From Streptomyces sp. TBY4 (GTDB lineage Bacteria > Actinomycetota > Actinomycetes > Streptomycetales > Streptomycetaceae): a stretch of 64,000 nucleotides of DNA. How positions within the stretch are numbered: the first letter of the stretch is position 1; each line of letters begins with the position of its first letter. Below, one piece after another: positions 37,464 to 45,374 of this stretch. The notes under the pieces are model-generated. The model did no database searches, was not told where the DNA came from, and saw only the letters and a list, made by a program, of their open reading frames with translations. The DNA lies in contig NZ_JANAVF010000008.1 of assembly GCF_024213195.1 (NCBI RefSeq), forward strand, positions 186,001 through 250,000. Reading direction: 5' to 3'. A program made the translations under genes and the position numbers.

Positions 37464-38234
37464 TCACACTCCGCGGGGGTCCGGTTCGGCCCGGTCCGCA
37501 GCGCGGCTGGGGGCGGGGGCGACGGCGGCGATGTCCGCGGCCAGGGCGGCCGAGGACCGGACGGTGTCCGCCACGAAGGTGCGGCGGCGGACGCCCAGGG
37601 TGCGCAGGGCCGGTCCGTGGTCCGCCGCGACCACCACGGCCGCGGCGGCGAGCACGGCCCGCCAGGCCGTGACGGCCGCCCGGCGGGCCGGGACCGGCAG
37701 TGGTGCCAGGGCCTCGCGCAGGCGCAGGCAGTGGAAGGGGACGTGGCGCTCCTCGTCGGCCAGGATCAGCCGTGCCACCTCCGCGGCCAGCGGATCGGCG
37801 GCTCCGTCCCGCACGGCCCGGTAGTAGCGCAGGGCCACCACCTCCGCCACCATCAGCACGAGCAGCTCCACCCGCAGGCCCAGCAGTCGCCGCAACCGGA
37901 CGAACACGGTGTCGCTCCAGTGCCCGGCCAGGGTGCCCGCGCCCCCCGCCTCCAGGAGCAGGGCCAGCATCCGCGCGTGGTTCTGCTCCTCGGCGACGAA
38001 GAGGCGTACGGCCCGTGCGTACACCGGATCGCCGGCCCGGTCGGCCTTGCCGATCAGCGCGGAGCCGTCCCCGTCCTCGCCCACCTGGAACCGCTGCAGG
38101 CTCCGGACCAGCTCCGCGGGGAGCTTCGCGCCCCGGCCCCACTCCGGGTCCCCCCGCCGGGCCCGCCGCTCCCGTTCGCTCTCGAAGTCGGCCACCCAGG
38201 TCTCGTATCCCCGCCCATGTTTGATCACGTTCAA
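37464..38234 (-). CDS. ferritin-like diiron-domain protein
   Basis: A 256-residue mostly helical protein with two metal-ligand patterns, EEQNH (about 81-85) and DEERH (about 157-161), placed as in ferritin-like or rubrerythrin-like four-helix bundles. The oxidase or hydroxylase activity is unknown; it is not a recognised tRNA or fatty-acid enzyme. The TTG start at 38234 lies inside a palindrome and has no ribosome-binding site, so the true start may be the GTG at 38228 or slightly downstream. Paired palindromes over the start indicate tight repression by an unknown regulator. Confidence 0.7.
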   Translation of the reverse strand: MNVIKHGRGYETWVADFESERERRARRGDPEWGRGAKLPAELVRSLQRFQVGEDGDGSALIGKADRAGDPVYARAVRLFVAEEQNHARMLALLLEAGGAGTLAGHWSDTVFVRLRRLLGLRVELLVLMVAEVVALRYYRAVRDGAADPLAAEVARLILADEERHVPFHCLRLREALAPLPVPARRAAVTAWRAVLAAAAVVVAADHGPALRTLGVRRRTFVADTVRSSAALAADIAAVAPAPSRAADRAEPDPRGV

Positions 38235-38262
38235 AAGCTAGGCGTCTTTGAGCGTGTTCAAA
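38220..38262. promoter_or_regulatory. two 16-bp palindromic operators over the ferritin-like gene start
   Basis: TTTGATCACGTTCAAA (38220-38235) and TTTGAGCGTGTTCAAA (38247-38262) share TTTGA...GTTCAAA and are 27 bp centre to centre. The symmetry and spacing are typical of a dimeric TetR/FadR-like repressor binding twice. Confidence 0.7.
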
Positions 38263-38309
38263 AGGAGCGGGGGCCGGCTGTAGCGGAACCGGGACATGGA
38301 CGCGGACAC

Positions 38310-38345
38310 GCGGAAGCCCCCGGCCCGAAGGCCGGGGGCTTCCGC
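38310..38345. terminator. rnd terminator
   Basis: A perfect 16-bp stem (GCGGAAGCCCCCGGCC) with a CGAA tetraloop, 16 bp past the RNase D stop codon. Confidence 0.95.
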
Positions 38346-38361
38346 GTGCGGAACGGGCGCG

Positions 38362-39675
38362 TCAGTCCTCGGTCGCGGGATCGGGCTCGATCACGGACGG
38401 GGTCGCGGCCAGGGCCGTGACCAGGGCGTCCGTCACCTGCTCGATCTGCCACGGGCGGGCTCCGTACCCCGCCAGGGCCTCGGCCACCGCCTCGCGCTCC
38501 AGCCGCGCCGGCGGCTCCCAGCACAGCCGGCGGACCGTGTCGGGGGTGATCAGGTTCTCCTGCGGCAGGTTCAGCCCCTCCGCCAGCGCCGAGACGGCCG
38601 TCCGGGCCGCGGCGAGCCGCTCCGCGGCCACCGGGTCCTTGTCCGCCCAGGAGCGCGGCGGCGGCGGACCCGCCGGGGTCGCCCCCGGCTGCGGCAGTTC
38701 GGCCTCGGGCAGAGCCTTCGCCCGTTCCACGGCGGCCATCCACTGGTCCAGCTGGCGCCTGCCCATGCGCTGCCCGTAGCCGGGCAGGGCGGAGAGGGCC
38801 TGCACGTTCAGCGGCATGGCGAGCGCGGCCTCGACGATCGCGGCGTCACCCAGCACCTTGCCCGGTGACACGTCACGTCGCTGCGCGATCCGGTCCCGGG
38901 ACTCCCACAGCTCCCGGACCACGGCCATCTGCCGGCGCCGGCGCACCTTGTGCATGCCGGACGTACGGCGCCACGGGTCCTTGCGCGGCGGCGCGGGCGG
39001 TGCGGAGGCGATGGCGTCGAACTCCTGGTGGGCCCATTCCAGCTTGCCCTGCCGGTCCAGCTCCTTCTCCAGCGCGTCCCTCAGGTCCACGAGCAGCTCC
39101 ACGTCGAGCGCGGCGTAGCGCAGCCACGGCTCGGGGAGCGGACGGGTGGACCAGTCGACGGCGGAGTGCCCCTTCTCCAGCACGTAGCCGAGGACGCTCT
39201 CGACCATCGCGCCGAGTCCGACCCGGGGGAAGCCGGCGAGGCGGCCGGCCAGCTCGGTGTCGAAGAGGGAGGTGGGCGCCATGCCTATTTCGCGGAGGCA
39301 CGGAAGGTCCTGGGTGGCGGCGTGCAGGATCCACTCGGTGCCGGACAGCGCCTCGCCCAGGGAGGAGAGGTCGGGGCAGCCCACCGGGTCGATCAGTGCG
39401 GAGCCCGCGCCTTCGCGGCGCAGCTGTACGAGGTAGGCGCGCTGGCCGTAGCGGTAGCCGGAGGCGCGCTCGGCGTCCACGGCGACGGGGCCGGTGCCCG
39501 CAGCGAAGGCCGCGACCACCTCGGCGAGCGCGACCGCGTCGGCGACCACCGGAGGGATGCCCTCACGGGGTTCTAGCAAGGGAATCGGCAGCCCGTCGGA
39601 CGAAACCTCGTCGTCCGGGGGGCCGCCCCCGGTGGTGGTGCGCAGGCCTGCTGCGGTTTCTTGGGCGTCGGTCAC
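38362..39675 (-). CDS. rnd: ribonuclease D
   Basis: A 437-residue 3'-5' exoribonuclease. The DEDD residues are visible in VAVDAERASGYRYG, LFDTELA and YAALDVELLVDL. The C-terminal half has two HRDC-like helical domains (WESRDRIAQRRDVSPGKVLGD). It trims stable RNA 3' ends. TACCCT lies 6 bases before the GTG start, in the right place for a leaderless transcript. A perfect hairpin ends the unit. Confidence 0.93.
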   Translation of the reverse strand: MTDAQETAAGLRTTTGGGPPDDEVSSDGLPIPLLEPREGIPPVVADAVALAEVVAAFAAGTGPVAVDAERASGYRYGQRAYLVQLRREGAGSALIDPVGCPDLSSLGEALSGTEWILHAATQDLPCLREIGMAPTSLFDTELAGRLAGFPRVGLGAMVESVLGYVLEKGHSAVDWSTRPLPEPWLRYAALDVELLVDLRDALEKELDRQGKLEWAHQEFDAIASAPPAPPRKDPWRRTSGMHKVRRRRQMAVVRELWESRDRIAQRRDVSPGKVLGDAAIVEAALAMPLNVQALSALPGYGQRMGRRQLDQWMAAVERAKALPEAELPQPGATPAGPPPPRSWADKDPVAAERLAAARTAVSALAEGLNLPQENLITPDTVRRLCWEPPARLEREAVAEALAGYGARPWQIEQVTDALVTALAATPSVIEPDPATED

Positions 39676-39700
39676 CGGTCAAGGGTATCCGTGGATACGA

Positions 39701-39736
39701 CGCGCCCGTCGCCGGAACGTTCCGGCGACGGGCGCG
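39701..39736 (-). terminator. 36-bp perfect palindrome after the response regulator gene
   Basis: 18-bp perfect arms (CGCGCCCGTCGCCGGAAC and its complement) with no spacer, 73 bp past the stop. It would form a cruciform or a very stable hairpin with a small melted loop. Confidence 0.85.
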
Positions 39737-39808
39737 AAGGGGGAGGACGGACGTTGCCCCGGGTTCTCCGGGAGTTCTCCCGGGGGCCTTCGGGGGATAT
39801 CGGCCGGG

Positions 39809-40471
39809 TCAGTGGATGATCCCGGTGCGCAGGGCGACGGCGACCATCCCGGCCCGGTCGCCGGTGCCCAGCTTGCGGGCGATCCGTGCGAGGTGGGACT
39901 TGACGGTCAGGGCGGACAGGCCCATCGACACACCGATGGCCTTGTTGGACTGGCCCTCCGCGACGAGGCGCAGGACCTCGACCTCGCGGCCGGAGAGCTC
40001 TCGGTAGCCGCCCGGGTGGCTCGGGGTACCCGGGGGGCGGCGGTGCATACGGGCCGCGGCGGCGCCGATGGGGGCGGCGCCGGGCCGGGACGGGAGCCCG
40101 ATGTTGGTCCGGGTGCCGGTGACGACGTAGCCCTTCACTCCGCCCGCGAGGGCGTTGCGCACGGCGCCGATGTCGTCGGCGGCGGACAGGGCCAGGCCGT
40201 TCGGCCAACCGGCGGCGCGGGTCTCGGAGAGCAGGGTGAGACCGGAACCGTCGGGCAGGTGTACGTCGGCCACGCAGATGTCGCGCGGGCTGCCGATGCG
40301 TGGACGGGCCTCCGCGATGGACGACGCCTCGATCACGTCGCGTACCCCGAGGGCCCACAAATGGCGGGTCACGGTGGAACGCACGCGCGGGTCGGCCACG
40401 ACGACCATGGCCGTCGGCTTGTTCGGGCGGTAGGCGACCAGGCTTGCGGGCTGCTCGAGAAGAACGGACAC
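39809..40471 (-). CDS. orphan LuxR/NarL-type response regulator with atypical receiver
   Basis: A 220-residue regulator: an N-terminal receiver-like domain, a Pro/Arg linker (about 127-152) and a LuxR helix-turn-helix (LSGREVEVLRLVAEGQSNKA at about 157-176, then LTVKSHLARIARKLG). The phosphorylatable aspartate is present in VADVHLPDGSG, but the acidic pair is reduced to VADPRV and the invariant lysine is missing (GYVVTGTR). No kinase is adjacent. GGAGG lies 6 bases before the GTG start. It may be controlled by ligand or protein binding, not phosphorylation. Confidence 0.85.
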   Translation of the reverse strand: MSVLLEQPASLVAYRPNKPTAMVVVADPRVRSTVTRHLWALGVRDVIEASSIAEARPRIGSPRDICVADVHLPDGSGLTLLSETRAAGWPNGLALSAADDIGAVRNALAGGVKGYVVTGTRTNIGLPSRPGAAPIGAAAARMHRRPPGTPSHPGGYRELSGREVEVLRLVAEGQSNKAIGVSMGLSALTVKSHLARIARKLGTGDRAGMVAVALRTGIIH

Positions 40472-40678
40472 CTAGGCCTCCTGGGGGGAGTGGCGGGACG
40501 GCCGGCTCGGGGAAGGAAGCCGGTGCGAACCGTGCGGATGGTCTATGACTCCTTCGGCACGTCACCCGCCCGGCTTTAGGGAATGATCACGATTTGGTGA
40601 GTAACAATTCGGGCAATTCGGACGCACGATCGATCATAGGGTGATCAGAAGCCTGCAAGGGGTGCCCTGGAACGGCCT

Positions 40679-40704
40679 CCGGCCCGCGTCGGAGCGCGGG
40701 CCGG
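40679..40704 (-). terminator. terminator after the DUF3000 gene
   Basis: A perfect 10-bp stem (CCGGCCCGCG with CGCGGGCCGG) and a 6-base loop, 47 bp past the stop. The rest of the 40472-40750 gap shows only a direct repeat CAATTCGG at 40604 and 40613. Confidence 0.75.
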
Positions 40705-40750
40705 TGCGCAGATCGGAGTGCAGGCCGGAGGGGGTCGCGGCCTCGCGGAA

Positions 40751-41413
40751 CTACCCCTGAGGGTGATGCGGGCCGCGCCGCTGGGGCAGCGAGACCACCC
40801 CGGTCACCGTCTCGGTCGGTCCGACCGGAGGCAGCCCCGCGATCTGGCACAGCAGTTCGCACCAGGCCGACAGGTGTGCGGCGGTGTCCGGCACCCCGCC
40901 CACTCCCTCGCGCGGCGTCCACGAGGCCCTGATCTCGATCTGGGTGGCAGGACGCCGCTCTCCGAGCCCGCCGAAGTAGTGCGAAGCGGCCATGGTGACG
41001 GTCCCGCTCGCCTCGCCGTACGTCAGCCCGCGCGCGTCCAGCGCCCCCGTCAGCCAGGACCAGCACACCTCGGGGAGGAGCGGGTCCACGGCCATCTCCG
41101 GCTCCAGTTCCGCCCGTACGAGCGTCACCAGCCGGAAGGTGCCCTGCCAGGCGTCGTGCCCGGCCGGGTCGTGCAAGAGGATCAGACGGCCGTCGGCCAG
41201 GTCCTCGTCACCGTCCACGACCGCCGCCTCCAGCGCGTACGCGTGGGGCGCCAGTCTCTGTGGCGGTTTGGTGGGGTCGATCTCGATCCCCTGCCGCAGC
41301 CTCGCCTTCTTCAAGCCGTCGACCGCCCGCCGGAACGGTAGTGGGACGGAGCTGTCCTTCGCGCTGTCCGTACCGTCAGCGCCATCTGAAAATCGTCCCT
41401 GAGCCGCAGCCAT
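40751..41413 (-). CDS. DUF3000-family protein
   Basis: A 220-residue cytoplasmic protein conserved in actinobacteria, of unknown function. The body from about residue 25 (PFRRAVDGLKKARLRQGIEI) to about 205 is typical of the family. TAGTCT lies 7 bases before the ATG, indicating a leaderless mRNA, in keeping with the absence of a ribosome-binding site. It is divergent from hemE across 91 bp, an arrangement I recall as conserved, so a link to heme metabolism is possible but unproven. Confidence 0.75.
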   Translation of the reverse strand: MAAAQGRFSDGADGTDSAKDSSVPLPFRRAVDGLKKARLRQGIEIDPTKPPQRLAPHAYALEAAVVDGDEDLADGRLILLHDPAGHDAWQGTFRLVTLVRAELEPEMAVDPLLPEVCWSWLTGALDARGLTYGEASGTVTMAASHYFGGLGERRPATQIEIRASWTPREGVGGVPDTAAHLSAWCELLCQIAGLPPVGPTETVTGVVSLPQRRGPHHPQG

Positions 41414-41504
41414 GCGGGGAAGACTAGGCGGAACGAGCGCCCGTACGGCGCAGGGACACCCGCACCGGGCCGGGCACTTCTTCATACGTGCGAAGATTTG
41501 AGTC

Positions 41505-42569
41505 GTGAGCGCCAACACCCGCCCCACGGGCACGCCGAGCCAGACGTACGATTCCGCCTTCCTGAAGGCGTGCCGGCGCGAGCCGGTGCCGCACACGCCC
41601 GTGTGGTTCATGCGGCAGGCGGGGCGCTCGCTCCCCGAGTACCGCAAGGTGCGCGAGGGCACGCAGATGCTGGAATCCTGCATGCGGCCCGACCTGGTCA
41701 CCGAGATCACGATGCAGCCGGTCCGGCGCCACAACGTGGACGCGGCCATCTTCTTCTCCGACATCGTGGTCCCGCTGAAGGCCATCGGCATCGACCTGGA
41801 CATCAAGCCGGGCATCGGCCCGGTCGTCGCCCAGCCGATCCGCCGCCGCGAGGACCTCGCACAGCTGCGCGACCTCACCCCGGAGGACGTCTCGTACGTC
41901 ACCGAGGCGATCGGCATGCTCACGGGTGAACTCGGCTCCACGCCGTTGATCGGCTTCGCCGGCGCGCCCTTCACCCTCGCGAGCTACCTGGTCGAGGGCG
42001 GCCCCTCCAAGAACCACGAGCACACCAAGGCCCTCATGTACGGGGACCCGGAGCTCTGGGCCGACCTGCTGGACCGGCTCGCCGAGATCACCTCCTCCTT
42101 CCTGAAGGTCCAGATCGAGGCCGGCGCCTCCGCCATCCAGCTCTTCGACTCCTGGGTCGGCGCGCTCGCCCCGGCGGACTACCGCCGCTCGGTGATGCCC
42201 GCCTCCGCGAAGGTCCTGGAGTCCGTCGCCTCGTACGGGGTTCCGCGCATCCACTTCGGCGTGGGCACGGGCGAGCTGCTCGGCCTCATGGGCGAGGCCG
42301 GCGCGGACGTCATGGGCGTCGACTACCGGGTCTCCCTCGCCGACGCCGTCCACCGCGTCGGCCCCGGCAAGGCGCTCCAGGGCAACCTGGACCCGGCGGT
42401 CCTCTTCTCCACCCCCGAGGCGGTCGAGAAGAAGACGGACGAGGTCCTGGCCGCCGCGTCCGGCCTGGAGGGCCACATCTTCAACCTCGGCCACGGCGTC
42501 CTCCCGACGACCAACCCGGACGCCCTGACCCGCCTGGTGGACTACGTCCACACGCAGACGCAGCGCTAG
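41505..42569 (+). CDS. hemE: uroporphyrinogen decarboxylase
   Basis: A 354-residue TIM-barrel enzyme that decarboxylates uroporphyrinogen III to coproporphyrinogen III. The family motif PVWFMRQAGRSLPEYR (about 32-47) and the downstream catalytic-pocket segment GFAGAPFTLASYLVEGG are intact. It is the first of three heme genes in the window and feeds CgoX and ChdC. The GTG start has no clear ribosome-binding site. Confidence 0.96.
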   Translation: MSANTRPTGTPSQTYDSAFLKACRREPVPHTPVWFMRQAGRSLPEYRKVREGTQMLESCMRPDLVTEITMQPVRRHNVDAAIFFSDIVVPLKAIGIDLDIKPGIGPVVAQPIRRREDLAQLRDLTPEDVSYVTEAIGMLTGELGSTPLIGFAGAPFTLASYLVEGGPSKNHEHTKALMYGDPELWADLLDRLAEITSSFLKVQIEAGASAIQLFDSWVGALAPADYRRSVMPASAKVLESVASYGVPRIHFGVGTGELLGLMGEAGADVMGVDYRVSLADAVHRVGPGKALQGNLDPAVLFSTPEAVEKKTDEVLAAASGLEGHIFNLGHGVLPTTNPDALTRLVDYVHTQTQR

Positions 42570-42601
42570 CCCCTGCGGGGTGCCGGGGCGGGGGGCCTTC
42601 T

Positions 42602-42672
42602 CCCCGCCCCGCCCTTTCTCCGTTTCCTGGGGCTCCGCCCCAGACCCCGGTCCTCAAACGCCGGACGGGCTG
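42602..42672. repeat. interspersed repeat, copy 1
   Basis: A roughly 70-bp element with the GGGGCTCCGCCCC hairpin followed by CCTCAAACGCCGGACGGGCTG. The same element recurs at 57971-58036 in the same orientation and at 51792-51898 inverted. It may also act as a terminator for hemE and the convergent reductase gene. Confidence 0.8.
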
Positions 42673-42695
42673 AAATCGCCGCTGCGCGGCATCAC

Positions 42696-44084
42696 CTACA
42701 CCCCCGCCGCCCGCACCGCGGTCACCGCCTTGCGGGCTGCTACCAGGACCGGGTCCCAGACCGGGGAGAACGGTGGGGCGTAGCCCAGGTCCAGGGTGAC
42801 GAGCTGGTCCACCGTCATGCCGGCCGTCAGGGCCACCGCGGCGGCGTCCACCCGCTTCGCGGAGCCCGCGCCGCCGACGATCTGGACGCCCAGGAGGCGG
42901 CCCGTGCGGCGTTCCGCCAGCATCTTCACCGTCATCTCCGCCGCGTCCGGGTAGTAGCCCGCCGTGTTCGTCGAGCTGATGGTGGCGGTGACGAAGCGGA
43001 GGCCGACGGCGAGGGCGTCGCGCTCGCGCAGGCCCGTCCGGGCGATCTCCAGGTCGCAGACCTTGCTCACGGCCGTGCCGACCACGCCCGGGAAGGTCGC
43101 GTAGCCGCCGCCGACGCCCGAACCGATGACCTGGCCGTGCTTGTTCGCGTGCGTGCCCAGCGCAATGTGCCGCATCCGGCCCGACACCAGGTCCAGGACC
43201 TCCACGCAGTCGCCGCCCGACCAGATGTTCTCGTGGCCGCGCACCCGCATGGAGAGGTCGGTCAGCAGACCGCCCGACTCGCCCAGCGGCAGGCCCGCCG
43301 CGCGGGCCAGGGCCGTGCGCGGCTCGACGCCGATGCCGAGGACGACCACGTCCGCCGGGTACTCCTCCCCGGCCGCCGTGGTCACCGCGCGGGCCCGGCC
43401 CTCCCCGTCGGTGAGGATCTGCGTGACCTCGGCGCGGGCGACCGTACGGATCCCCATGCGGTTCATCGCGCTGTGCACCAGGCCGCCCATGTCCGGGTCC
43501 AGCGTGGACATCGGCTGCTCGCCCCGGTGCAGCACGGTGACCTCGAAGCCCCGCCCGAGCAGCGCTTCCGCCATCTCCACGCCGATGTACCCGGCGCCCA
43601 CGACCACCGCCCGGCGGCCCGCCGTCCGTTCCAGATCGGCCATCAGCCGCTGCCCGTCGTCCAGCGTCTGCACCCCGTGCACCCCGTGCGCGCCGATGCC
43701 GGGCAGCCGGGGGCGGACCGGACGGGCGCCCGTGGCGAGGACGAGCTTGTCGTACTCCGTCCAGTACTCGGAACCGGAGTCCAGATCGCGGGCGCGCACC
43801 CGCTGTCCCGCGAGGTCCAGCTCCACGACCTCCGTCCGCGTCCGCAGGTCGATGTCCCGTGCGCGGTGCTCCTCGGGCGTGCGGGCGATCAGCTGCTCCG
43901 GGCCGTCGACCAGGCCGCCGATCCAGTACGGGATCCCGCACGCGGAGTACGAGGTGAAGTGCCCGCGCTCGAAGGCGGTGATCTCCAGCTCCGCCGGGCC
44001 CCTGAGCCGCCGGGCCTGTGACGCGGCGGACATGCCCGCCGCGTCACCACCCACCACCACCAGCCGTTCCGTGCCGTTCGCCAT
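42696..44084 (-). CDS. FAD-dependent CoA-disulfide-reductase-like oxidoreductase
   Basis: A 462-residue pyridine-nucleotide-disulfide oxidoreductase. The FAD motif VVVGGDAAGMSAAS (about 8-21), the single redox cysteine in SYSACGIPYWIGG (about 48), the NAD(P)H motif VVVGAGYIGVEMAE and the C-terminal dimerisation domain match the CoADR/NADH-oxidase branch, which uses one active-site cysteine and coenzyme A. The exact substrate is not clear. It converges on hemE across an interspersed repeat. Confidence 0.88.
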   Translation of the reverse strand: MANGTERLVVVGGDAAGMSAASQARRLRGPAELEITAFERGHFTSYSACGIPYWIGGLVDGPEQLIARTPEEHRARDIDLRTRTEVVELDLAGQRVRARDLDSGSEYWTEYDKLVLATGARPVRPRLPGIGAHGVHGVQTLDDGQRLMADLERTAGRRAVVVGAGYIGVEMAEALLGRGFEVTVLHRGEQPMSTLDPDMGGLVHSAMNRMGIRTVARAEVTQILTDGEGRARAVTTAAGEEYPADVVVLGIGVEPRTALARAAGLPLGESGGLLTDLSMRVRGHENIWSGGDCVEVLDLVSGRMRHIALGTHANKHGQVIGSGVGGGYATFPGVVGTAVSKVCDLEIARTGLRERDALAVGLRFVTATISSTNTAGYYPDAAEMTVKMLAERRTGRLLGVQIVGGAGSAKRVDAAAVALTAGMTVDQLVTLDLGYAPPFSPVWDPVLVAARKAVTAVRAAGV

Positions 44085-44150
44085 GCGCCCGTACCGTCCT
44101 TCCCCGCCGCGTCCGTGCCTGCGGGCTCCACGCTACGGGCGCACGAGTGG

Positions 44151-45200
44151 TCAGTCCTGGACCGGTGGCGGCGTCGCGGCCGGACGGTCCGCGTCCGCCG
44201 GAGCGGCCGCCGTGTGCGCCGGCCACTTCGGCCCGCCCTGTGCGGGAAGCCGCCCGGACGCGCCGGGCTTCTCCTTCGCCGGCCGCCACTTGCGGTACTG
44301 GCGGAAGGCGAGCAGCAGGAAGCCGACGGTGAGCAGGAACGGCGAGGCCGCGGCGAGCGCCATCAGGACGTAGAGGAGCACGGCGGCGAAGGCCTTCCAG
44401 CCCCCCGCCAGGGCGTCGAGGAAGCCCGGATCCGGCTTCTTCGCCTCCTTGGCCGGCGGCTTCCCCGGCTCCGAGAACGTCAGCGTGATCGTGCCGAGCG
44501 AGGTCTGGTCCTTGAGCGCCGTCTGCTGGGCGAGCAGCGACTCCAGATCGGCCTGGCGCTTGCTGAGCTCGGACTCCAGCGTGACCACCTCGGACAGCCC
44601 CGAGGCCTTCTCCATCATCTCGCGCACCCGCGCCACGCTCGCCTGCTGGGACTTGACCCGGCTGTCGACGTCCGCGACCTTCTGGGTCACGTCCTGCGCC
44701 TCCACCTTGCGGTTGAGGAGCTTTCCGCTGCCCTCCATCGCGGCCAGCACCGCGTCGAAGCGCTCGCCGGGCACCCGCAGGGTCACCGTCGAGGTCATCG
44801 CCCCGTCGTCTCCGCGCGCCGTGGACTCGTTGCCCACGTACCCGCCCGCGTTCTCCGCCGCCGTCCGGGCCCCGGCCGTCGCCTTCTGGACGTCCGCCGT
44901 CTCCACGCCCAGCGAGGCCGTCCGGATGATCTGCGTCCGCGCGGCGGGAGCCGGCGGCTGGTTCTTCTCGGAGCCCGGGGCCGGCGCCCCCGACGCGGCC
45001 GCCTCCGGGGCCGCCGCCCCGCCCTGCCCGGGGGCCGCCTCCGGCGCCTTCGCGTCCGCCGCGACCCCCGCCTTGTCGGCCATGGTGTCGGCGCCGGAGC
45101 CGCAGCCGGTGAGGACGAGGGCTCCGGTCAGGGAGAGCGCGGCCAGGGCCGTCGCCGAACGCCGCCCGTACCGTCCGTAACGTCTGTGCTGGGTCTGCAT
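44151..45200 (-). CDS. DUF4349 lipoprotein with coiled coil and membrane anchor
   Basis: A 349-residue lipoprotein: a signal ending VLTGC (Cys33), an Ala/Pro-rich spacer, the DUF4349 domain (IIRTASLGVETADVQKA near 89), a coiled coil (about 190-245) and a C-terminal transmembrane helix (AVLLYVLMALAAASPFLLTVG). Function unknown; a role in envelope sensing is a guess. Divergent from cgoX across 174 bp. Confidence 0.82.
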   Translation of the reverse strand: MQTQHRRYGRYGRRSATALAALSLTGALVLTGCGSGADTMADKAGVAADAKAPEAAPGQGGAAAPEAAASGAPAPGSEKNQPPAPAARTQIIRTASLGVETADVQKATAGARTAAENAGGYVGNESTARGDDGAMTSTVTLRVPGERFDAVLAAMEGSGKLLNRKVEAQDVTQKVADVDSRVKSQQASVARVREMMEKASGLSEVVTLESELSKRQADLESLLAQQTALKDQTSLGTITLTFSEPGKPPAKEAKKPDPGFLDALAGGWKAFAAVLLYVLMALAAASPFLLTVGFLLLAFRQYRKWRPAKEKPGASGRLPAQGGPKWPAHTAAAPADADRPAATPPPVQD

Positions 45201-45374
45201 CGTGAGGTACCCCCGGAAATCTCGGCATCGTCGGATGGGCTCGTGCCTGTGCTTCGACGTTCTGACGTCCGGGGTCCGGTCCCGGGTTTCGTACGCACGG
45301 TCCCGAGCTGATGCCGAAGCGGTCACGGTCAGGCCTCGGCGAACGGCCGGTGAGCGGTCTGAGACGATGTGTCC

